DNA of 64,000 nt from assembly GCA_907165065.1 (NCBI GenBank), contig OU015530.1, positions 44,208,965-44,272,964 of the forward strand. The letters are read 5' to 3'. A program made the translations under genes and the position numbers. The notes under the pieces were generated by a model. That model saw only the letters and a program-made list of their open reading frames with translations, was not told the origin of the DNA and ran no database searches. Numbering within the stretch: the first letter of the stretch is position 1; the number at the start of each line of letters is the position of its first letter. Positions 54,401 to 64,000 of this stretch are shown one piece after another. Source of the stretch: Caprimulgus europaeus. Its lineage: Eukaryota; Chordata; Aves; Caprimulgiformes; Caprimulgidae.

Positions 54401-57400
54401 AAAAGTTTTGAGCTCAGACCTAAATGGATGCATGTGAACAGTCTTCTGAACAGAAGCATTTCATAGTGCCTCATCGTCCATGTGGTGTGGTCTGCAGTGA
54501 TTACAAATCCTAGCGTGCAATGCTCTTTCTTAATAGAAACAATCTTGTTCATGTGTTGAAGCAGGAATATTTGGGCTTTAATTCAGTCACGTTACTAAGC
54601 ATGTGCCTAATTGTAAGCACCTGTTGGCTACATTAAATTAAACGAGGTTCAAGCATATGTTAAACAGGGATGAGTGTGTGCTGAGAGAAGAATGAGGAAG
54701 TTCAAGTGAATGAGCTGCATTTGCTGAATTAGGCAGTCTATGTTGTGTGCACTTACACTTTGGTGTTTTCCTTTCCATTCCCTTCCACTTTAGGGATGTT
54801 GTTCATATCCTTATGTCCTATTAAGTATCTTTGCTATAGAAAATCTCCAACTGCTGGCCAGTATGATCTTGCAGTGTATGTGTTCTGCGAGAGTGACTTT
54901 GAATGCCACAGAGCAGTGAGCACAGGTTTGTCAGTCTGCCCCACTGAGATTCAAAAAGGCTTTGAGCCAAGCCACAGAAACAGCAGGTAACACTGCCCAA
55001 GCAAACACAATTTTACATTGTAAGTACATCAACATGTGATATATTTTAAGACAACAGTTTTAGTTCTTGAAGAAAATGTTTACTTCTATATGAACAGGTC
55101 TTGTGCTCATTTTCTGTTTTCATTTTCACTTGTAAACCGATTATACCTCTTGTTCTGCATTAAGCTTCTGGTATGGCAAGCAATTTCCAAACAGTTGCAA
55201 GATTTTTATTTTTTTTATCTCATTGACATGGGCAATACTGTACCAACCCTGGCAATCAGCTCTGTGCCCACCATGAGAGAAATGAGCTTCTGCAGCTATC
55301 TAAGTCTGCCAGCCTTCCTGTCAACTTTGGGCAGCCATTTCTGAGGACTTTGGGTGGAATTTATTTTACCTTACAGTAGTTGTCTAAAGCCCACAGAGAC
55401 ACTCTGAGCTAGTTATCCTTTGGTAAAGTGGGGAGAGTGATAAAGGTACCTTGAAAGAATGATTCATCCTGGTGATCAATTTTAAGGTGGGATGTGTATT
55501 TGCTGGAGGTTTCTCACTCCCCATAAGCCACAGGAGAAGCCCAGATATCCAATTTAGAGGAGACATCCAGCTTTTGGAAAGATGAATTAGTCTAAATTAG
55601 GTGCCCTTTCTGCACTTTCTCACTATTTTTCTCATAATCATTTCTAAATGACACTTGCTTATCACTCCTGCTCACGTCTTGCACTTCCAGCTACGTGGCA
55701 ACTCTGCAGCAAATACACTGTGTTTATTTCCTACGCACATGCCAACACTGCATGTATTATAGAACACTGCTGCATGTTCCCTCCACATGGTAATTAATAC
55801 TGCATGCTTCTTTTACCAGGAAGAAGCCTCTTTGATGGATCACTCTTTCTCAACTGTTTAAAAGGACATTATTAAGCTCAGTTTTGAATTGCTGGACAAA
55901 GAGAGAAAATTGCAAAGGAAAGGCAGGAAAGTTTTAGACATTAGCAGTGATCTTCTGAAATTTATAGTGGTAATGCAGTTATAAGGGTGGATGAGAAAGG
56001 TGTAATGTTGGGGAAAAAGATGAAATTTAGCTTGTAAATTTGGCTTCTGGCTCTAACTTTCATGTCTGCATCATATAGTCACTAGACACCTGTGCTTGGG
56101 ACTTGAAACTTGGCTCGTTGTTGCAACCACGTGGTGTAAAATGGCATAGTAGGACTTTGATCTAATGCTGTGACCTAATCTTGCAGGAAGGACAACTCTG
56201 GCCCTGACACTCTAGGTCTGGGTGAGCTAGCGATTTTTGTGGATGAACATGCAGCAAGTTCAGAGAGTTCAAAAGTGAGGGTAGCTGCTCTTGCGGATGG
56301 AGCCAACAAAGGCAGGCGCTTGGCAAATACAATCAATTCCTGCCTCTCTTATCTTTGACATGCTGCCACAGCTTTACAAACACCTTTCAAAGGAAACGAT
56401 GCAGTGGGGCCAAAGTAGCAGTGTGTGCTTCCACTGGTTTTGGCTCACCAGGGTGCTGAAGTGGTTGTCCACATAAGCACGGAGGATGCTGGGCACTCCC
56501 AGAGGAGCACGTACTTTGCACGCATCAAAGGAAGATGAAACCCAGGAGCTGGCCCACAAAGCATGTGTTCCCACTGTTTGCAGCCTGCAAAAAGGCAACG
56601 AAGCACTCCCGGATGACTGAGGTACAGATGTGGGAGCTCTGGTTCATGAGAGAGAACTCCAGAACCAGTTGTTCAGATAGCAGCTACAGAGATGTTTAAA
56701 GTCTGATTTACTGCAAATTGGCTGTTTGTTGTCTGGCTGTTGCGTGTGATCAAAATGGGTCATCCCTGCCAAGGGAGGCAAATGCAATTCTGTCAAACAG
56801 CATCTAAGTGCTTCCTCTGCTAAGTGGAAACAATTGCTTCTCCTTACTTTTCAGACTCCTCTTCAAGTTCCTTAGGTGGCACTGGCACAGTTCACAGATC
56901 AAGCATGCCAGTGCTACTAATATTAAAGAAATAACTGCAAGGAAATGTAGGAATGGTTTGGTTTTTTGGTTTGTTTTTTCTTTTTTTCCCCACAGTAAAA
57001 TTTCAACTTCCACTACAAAGAAATATGCAATAACGTTACCATCTGTGTCACTTTATTCAGGCCAGATCCACATTACAGCTAGAACAGTGTTCCCATGCTG
57101 AAACACTGCATCATTATTAGCAATTACCAACATAGCTCCATTATTACCAATGGGATGTCTACAGCCAGTTTGCATCGTCTGCGCTGCTTTTATTTATTTT
57201 GGAGAAACAATGAACACAAAATGTCTCTGCTGGACTCTGACATGGTGTGTATAAAGGCAGATGTCTGTTGCAAGCTAGGGGGTGGACATGGAGGAGGTGA
57301 CGGAGGGAACTGCTCAGCCACTGAAAGTTACTTTCATCAATGTTTCCTTTGGCAAAGACTGCTCAGAAAATGCTAGGGGAAAGGTGGGAGGGAGGTGAAG

Positions 57401-57590
57401 AGGAGGGGGAAAGAGGGAGACAAAAAAAGCCAGAGATTAAAAGTGTTTTTCTTACTGTAGTCAGCTCAGAAGCTTTTTTGACATATAATTGCTAATTATT
57501 TGAGAGAGACGAGTATTTTTCTGCAGATAACTGTCTCTCATGCCTTAAAACCCTGTAGAGTTAGGCCAGAATAGCCTTTAACACCTATTT

Positions 57591-57622
57591 AAAAAAAAAA
57601 CAAAACAAAACAAAACGAAAAA
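57591..57622. repeat. A-rich CAAAA microsatellite
   Basis: A run of A is followed by several CAAAA units and a CGAAAA variant. It is a short simple repeat in intron 2; no transposon body was recognised next to it. Confidence 0.85.
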
Positions 57623-58894
57623 TCAGCAGACAGCAAATGGTCTATTTAACACCTGGGAAAAGTAGATACCCTGCAAGAAAATATTAATCTCTGTTCAAAC
57701 CCAGATGATTCAAGAGCATCTTTTTACACTGCCTTTTAACTTAGACACCAATTCAGTTTTCTGGTTACTGGGTCAGGATGGTTAATGGCTGCATCAAACA
57801 CAGGGTGTTGCACAAGTGAAGTCCCCAGCTCAATGACGAGGGTATGAGATCTGCTCTAATGTCTGAGTGCACAGTTGTGACTGCTTCTCTTCAGAATTTG
57901 CCAAGAATGCACATTAAAAGAGGCTGCAGGGTAAAAAACTACAGCTGCCTGACAGACAGGCAGCAGCCTCATTTTACACAACTCTTGTCTGTACTCCACT
58001 GAAATAAAAACAACAGGCTGATTCATAACTTCCAAATTATCCATGCAAGAAAAGTGGATTTTTCCCTGCTATAATGAGAGTGTAGGAGCCTCCTTCCTCA
58101 GCATCGTGCTGGGTAAATGGTCTGCTATCTGCCCCCTCGCTGCAGCCGATTCAGACAGTACACACTAAAACAGGCTTAAAAACTCATTTGTCAAGAGCTT
58201 TTTCATTGCATGTGCTTGATACAGTTCTTAGCAGAAATGCTATTTTTGATCCTTTTCTCCAGGTTTCTGTGTGGGCCCAAATACTCTGGGAGGGTTTGCC
58301 ATGCTTGCTGTGGCCATGACTGCATGCTCTCACCATGGACTTGGGGGGGATGTACAGTGGTGGATCCCCATGGCAGGGTGGGAACTGTCAGGACACCTGC
58401 AGCCTTGGTGAGCTTTGGGCAAAACTTATCTCCACCTGGACCAAAGCTGACTGTTATGGTCCTAAGTCCTGCCTGCCCTGAGCCCTGGTACTGAGATGGC
58501 TCACCCTCATGCTCTTTCTTTTTTCTGGGCTTAGCTGAGATGGCAGACCATGACCCAGCAGGGCCCTGCAGCCACCAGGTAGGGACATGCTTGTGGCCCT
58601 ACTCCTCAGCCCTCCTCCTAGGGTAGGTAAACTCTATATGATATTTCCATGTATTTTAAAATGGAAAAACATAAGGGAAACTCCTTTTCAACACAAGAAT
58701 GAAATCTAAAATTTTAAAATTAGTAAGGAGAGCTAGAGAGAAACTAGTATTGAGCAGAAAGGCTGGGATAGACCATGAAATAATAGTTCCAAAACATCCT
58801 AACTACATGTTCTTTGGTTTTATGGAAACATTTGGTTTTACATTGTTTGCTTCATTTTAGCTTTTGTATTATGTAAAATGAAATTTCTTTGAGT

Positions 58895-58957
58895 AGTAAG
58901 TTGGATGAGATGATTTCCTGAAGTTCTTTCCAACCCAAATGATCCTACGATAGAACG
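58895..58957 (+). mobile_element. CR1 LINE 3' tail, degraded
   Basis: TTGGATGAGATGATTTCCTG followed by AAGTTCTTTCCAACCCAAAT and GATCCTACGA follows the well-known 3' end of chicken repeat 1 (TTGGACTAGATGATC, then a CTTCCAACC block, then ATTCTATGA units). The terminal octamer repeat has decayed to GATCCTACGATAGAACGA. Only about 60 bp can be recognised, and no reverse transcriptase sequence is nearby. CR1 copies are usually 5'-truncated, so a tail-only copy is normal. The element supports a bird or reptile host. Confidence 0.75.
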
Positions 58958-61900
58958 AAGCAACTTTAATACAGCTCAGTAAAATTTTATGTAAGCATCA
59001 AAGAATAATAATAAAATTAAAAAGATGTTTCAACATTTCATCATCAAAAATTGAATTAAATTAATGGCAAAACCTGAATTGAATGCTGTCACTCTGCTTT
59101 CTGGGAGATGGTTTGAATTTATGCCATTCCATGGCAACTGGCTTCAGAGCCAGAAAAAGGACTTTGCCAGGTTTATATACTACAGATTTAAAACAAAACC
59201 TCCTAATATGATTTAAACTAGCTTTTCCCATGAAAAATATTTTTTCCACAAAAGTCTTTGACTAGTAGCAATCTGTGTTGCAATTTTCAGCAGAGGTCCC
59301 ACACAAGCAAAACCCAGCAGCCATTGAAGTAATGCTTTTGCTGATGCTGGGACTGAACTCATCTGGATAATTCTTGTACTTTTCTGGCAAAAACTACATA
59401 AGATCATGCTTTACTAAAAATGCATTTTCCCTCCAGGTTCCTTAGTGGTGATACAGCAAAAAGGGTGTTCTTTGGGATACAATAAATAAGCATGTGCATG
59501 CCTACGTGTGTAGATGTGTGAGATTTCTCCAGCACAGAAACATACAGTTGAGGTTACAGCAGTGACAGTTCCATTATAATCCCATTTTCACATGCTTGGA
59601 GCTTTCTGATCTGTATTATTGTGTCACAGAGGTTTACATTTGGCCCTTAGCTCATAGGTGATATTTTTTTAGGTTTCACAAAATCTATTAATCCATTTTT
59701 GAGTTACCAGAGGGTAAAGAAATGTTTTTCCTGCCTCTTAGATTCTTGTAACCCTGTTATGGCATTGATTTTTACACAGAACTCTCTGCAGAGTTTAATA
59801 GCAATCAGCAGCCTGATGTGCCTTAATGACTTCCTCTGTGCATTCAAAAAATGACTAAACTTGACAAGTTGAAACCTTCCAAGGGGCCAGTGCTCACTGA
59901 GTAATAGCTCCCAGGTCAGTTTGGGATTATTATTTTAAAGCAATAACAGAATAAAGACATTAAGATTTCCTTGAGTTTATAAAAATGTTTTGAAAATTAG
60001 TTTTGTCCTCAGAACAGTCTCTGAGTTTAGAGCTATATGGATACTTCTCAGCTTGTGCACACCAGATTAGATCCACTGCAATTAATGCAACTGCAGCAGG
60101 GAAGGATCCAAACCATAAAGGAAATACAAAGCAGTCAGTCACAACTTCCTTGACTTCACTAGAAACATGCAGACTTAAGCCCAGTACAGTTAAGCAGAGG
60201 ATGGGACCCTTAGTATCACCTATTTTGTACAGTATTTTTGTGTAATACTTGAAAGAGAACAATCCCTTGGAAATATAAGCCCGCACAACATGTAAAAGAA
60301 CATGGTATTAGAAAGTTTGTTCCATGTCAGTCTACCTCATTTATCTCCAGCATGCCTGCCAGAGGATAGCAGTGGGACAGGGTAAGGATCCTGCAGCAGC
60401 CAGCATCATCTTTGTCCCAGATAATGCCAGCAATTTGCAGATCAGGGTCTTCCTGAGCCAAAAGTCATGTCCTTGTGTTTAATGTCTTTCAATCAATTTT
60501 CTTCTCATTGGTGTAAGTTGGCTTTGAAGCCAAGCAAACATTTAGTCTCCATAACAATTGGACTCCTAATGCTATTTTATGTGTACTTGGAGAAAAGGGT
60601 GGTAAACACAGAGGTTTTTTATGTTGCTGGGATGAATTTTGCTTTCTGAAAGTTTTGATCATGCAGTGAGGGGGTGAATAAACATAGCTAAGCAGTCAAA
60701 TCAATATAAATTAATACTTCCATTTCCTTTCTATTTTATTTTTCTTCTATAAGTCTTTCACTTGAGTGGGAGTTTCAAGGCTGTGACTGAAAACAGAAAC
60801 AGGAAGTTGGGACTTTAGCAAGAATTAAATACTGCCAGCTCTCATTATTTTTATCATAAGTATCACAAAATTTGGTCACAGGTTTTAAAGCATCATCTGC
60901 TGATACCATGGTATTGCCAAACTTCTCATTTAAGGTGGAGGAGTTTTATGGCTATTATTATCACAGAGGAAATCCCCAAAAATATAGTAAATGGAAAATG
61001 AAAAAGAAACCAACAGTACTTTTTGAGATACAAGGATTTTTATAAAGTTTCACGATTTTTTGAGGTCTGACTTGTGATGTCCAAAACTTGGAGTGAACAA
61101 TACTGAGAAAGAAAAGTTCTGTGTTTTACTTAGGAAAGTGTGAAATTTCACATTACCTATGGAGAGGGGATGGGGAAGTACAAGGCATCACATGGACCAA
61201 GCAAACCACAAAACAGCCTGAAATGTTCCAAAAGGAGGTTAAAAAACAAAGTAGATGGCCTAGCACAGTACTTCATGCATTATGTGTACTCTAACAACAG
61301 AAAATTGTTTTGGTTTTGGTTTTTTTTTTAAATTTATTTCATCCTTGTTCTAGCAGGGCCTCTTTGCTCCCCCTACATGCACTGTGTGCACTGAAAGGAA
61401 AGTAATGTCCAAGATGACAAAAATTATGTGAGATACATTAGTACCAGAAAAGAGCTCTTCAAAATAGGTTTTTCATCGATTTTTATTTTTTTTTTCCAGT
61501 CCAAGCAAGACTGGGGAATAAATTTTGCCATTGACTTGAAGGAAGCCAGAATTTCACTTTATTTGCAAGGACAGGGAATGCTGCCCCCATAGCAGCCAGA
61601 TCAGGCCCAAAATCTTTGTGTCATCTGCTTCCACCCAGTAACAGCTTTATAGAAGTTTTAAGAATGAATAACTTAACAGCTGCCCAAGGCAGCTCTAAAG
61701 TGCTGCTTTCCCTCACTACACATGAGACGACAGCCATTAGCGTTGCTGCTGCTAGGTTCACTACTCCTCAGGGGATGCTGCATTTGCAGAATGGCCTGGT
61801 TTTGTACTGGCAATATGCACACATTTGAAATTGCTTGCATTTGGTGCTCAGTTTTGAGTTAGTGCTGTGTCTGTTACAGATTCTTCTCATCACGGATAAT

Positions 61901-62139
61901 GTGTCTCTTGTGAGCATGAGTCCTATTCTTTATTTTTGTTTGGATAACACTTCTCTCTCAAAGTCAAAAGACTGACACATGCATTTTTACACAGCAGTAT
62001 ATTGTTAAGAAAAAAAAAAATTAACAGCTAGAAGATGAACAAATACAAACCAATGGTAAATAACTGTTATACTGCACTACATTTCCACCCAACAGTCTCT
62101 AATGACTTCACAAACACTAAGTGCATCCTCAGATATGTG

Positions 62140-62280
62140 CAAACTAGAGAAATATTACCCTCTCTAAGAAAACTAAGGCACAAAGATGCTGACTGAGTGG
62201 CCCAGGATCAAGCATGAGATGGTTAGCACTGTAAACAGCCACGGTGCTCTAGCACCCAATCCTGTGTACTTCTTTAAAGC
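62140..62280 (-). mobile_element. MIR-type SINE fragment, diverged
   Basis: The plus strand contains AAGAAAACTAAGGCACAAAG followed by GACTGAGTGGCCCAGGATCA, matching in order the reverse complement of the MIR core (GAGGAAACTGAGGCACAGAG and TTGCCCAAGGTCA). A GGTGCTCTAGCACC stretch near 62241 could be the remnant of the tRNA-like head. It is more diverged than the copy near 45.4 kb. Confidence 0.5.
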
Positions 62281-64000
62281 TGTTACTGGAAAGAAAGCTT
62301 TGTACGCATGATGGAAGGACATTGGTCTTTATTCCACCTACTTTTAAGAAGCTCCCACCCATTCTGCATGAGTATTGAAGTCTGATCTTGCTGAATGACA
62401 AAACTTTAACTGACTTTACTCTGAGTTAATGCTGTTTCAGCTGCAATACTGGCCTTTCTTCTGAGAATTTCTTGGGAATTGTAGAAATGTAGAGTCAGCT
62501 CCTCACTCAGCTGATATAAATCACTGGTGCTCCACTAACTTTAGTAGAATGATCTTTGGACAAATTAAGAATACGACCCATTAAAAAGTTTCATTTTTTT
62601 TTACATATTTAAATCAAAATTATCTGATATCTTTCAGGTGAGAAAGAGCTGAAGCTGAGATGAGACAAGGAAGGATATATTTTCCTTTCTATGATGAGCA
62701 TATGGGGACATGTAAAAGTTACCTGGTGATCAGATATTTATTTTCAGAGCACTGAGAGTTTCATTTCAGAGCATCAGCTGAGCTGTGGTTACACCTTATG
62801 AGCATGATTTTACTTTGTAATGTCAGAGCTGGGGGGAGGAATAACTAAGAAAAGGGATAAACTACCTTGCACGTCATACAGAATACCAAAGGGTGAGAAT
62901 GTGCATATGGACAATTTCCATGGAGTAAGCGAGGTGCTTGAAGGTCACCCCACAGCAATATATCTAGCTGCCTAGTGAGGCAAGTTCAAAAAAAACCTTC
63001 CTGGAAAGCATAAGCTACAGCAGGCAGAGGAACTGCTTAGCTTAGACACTTTGCCTAAGCTTTTGTTTGAAGAGTAAAAGCTGGGAGAAAATGGATCTGT
63101 CAGTAAGTCCCCCAATAAGCACATATGTATATAGACATAGGTCTATATTGCAATTCACAACTTGCAGTCACTAAGGCAATCTAATTATTTTTTGCTAAGA
63201 AATTTAGCTAATAATTATCCAAAAACATCTACTAGACTTTGTGATGAGTTATGTAACACAGAAGTAGGTCTATACATTGTTTTTACAGCCACTTGAGCTA
63301 TGCCAGTTTAGAAAACATTACAGATAAAGCAGCACAGTCTCTATTACAAACTCCTGACACTAACAAGGTTTATTTCTGCAAAAGTACTGACATATGACAA
63401 CTTTATACTAGAATATATGTATTCTTCAGTGCATGCTGAATTGTTTCACTATATACAAACAAAACCTTAACTTAAATAATTAAATCAGTACAAAACTCAG
63501 TGTATGGAAACTAGGCTTTAGAAGACAAAGAATCAAGTCTCAAGGAGTACACAGGTACAGTTAATTAAAAAGTGTAAAAAGTGTAAAGTAAAAATGCAAT
63601 AACCAGTAGAAGGAGACTAATTGCCTGGGAAATGTAAGAGTGGTTCTTGGTAGAAAGCTTTAAGTTTAGTTTGGGGGAGAGCTATTTGTGTGGGAAAGGC
63701 TGAAGAGCACTGGTTTCTTGAATAATGACATGCTATGATGGGAAGAATGAGAAGCAATTTGGGCACTATTAGCTACACTGTTCAAGAGTAATAAGAAACT
63801 TCAAAATGATGTCAGATGAATGAGATAAAGAAGACTATTATACTGTTCAAAGGCCATCATCTAGTATAGCTGTGGAGGATAAATGAAAATGGAAACCAGT
63901 GAGGAACATAATACGATATGCTCATGGAATTTGGTGTTTGAGCTATTAGCAGGTGCAACACTACTGGCATCAGTAGAGCTGTCTTCACTTGCTTCACAGC

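Overview
The window is AT-rich vertebrate nuclear DNA from the inside of one large, intron-dominated gene. I read it as bird DNA. Four short conserved exons lie on the minus strand and encode an avian-looking neuropilin-1 (NRP1). A degraded CR1 retrotransposon tail near 58.9 kb is typical of birds and reptiles, and recognisable interspersed repeats are few. Nothing prokaryotic is present: no operons, no ribosome-binding sites, no CRISPR array and no long intact ORF.

The gene is read right to left. In sense order there is a large piece of intron 2 (30913-64000), exon 3 (30731-30912, second half of CUB domain a1), intron 3, exon 4 (25910-26137, first part of CUB domain a2), intron 4, exon 5 (19267-19422, rest of a2), intron 5, exon 6 (16583-16749, start of the b1 F5/8C discoidin domain), and then intron 6, which runs off the left edge. 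Exon numbers follow the human gene from memory. The exon joins keep one frame (phases 2, 1, 1, 1, 0), every intron end visible in the window is GT or AG, and the joined 733 nt read continuously as NRP1. By human numbering this is about residues 83 to 327. The signal peptide and first half of a1 (exons 1-2) must lie beyond 64000. The rest of b1, b2, MAM, the membrane segment and the cytoplasmic tail must lie beyond position 1 on the left.

About 98.9% of the window is intron. What can be recognised there is three ancient MIR-type SINE fragments, a CR1 3' tail, a roughly 470-bp TTTC-rich array (GAAA-rich in the NRP1 sense strand), a GC-rich block beside it that may be an old solo LTR, several small tandem duplications, and A- or T-rich runs. 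Long open frames elsewhere are either translations of the simple repeat or unremarkable intron frames that resemble no protein I know.

I found no convincing undescribed biological system. The points most worth a second look are the loss of a glycosylation sequon beside the VEGF-binding pocket of b1, the long purine/pyrimidine array inside intron 2, and the weak exon 6 donor with a stop codon immediately behind it.
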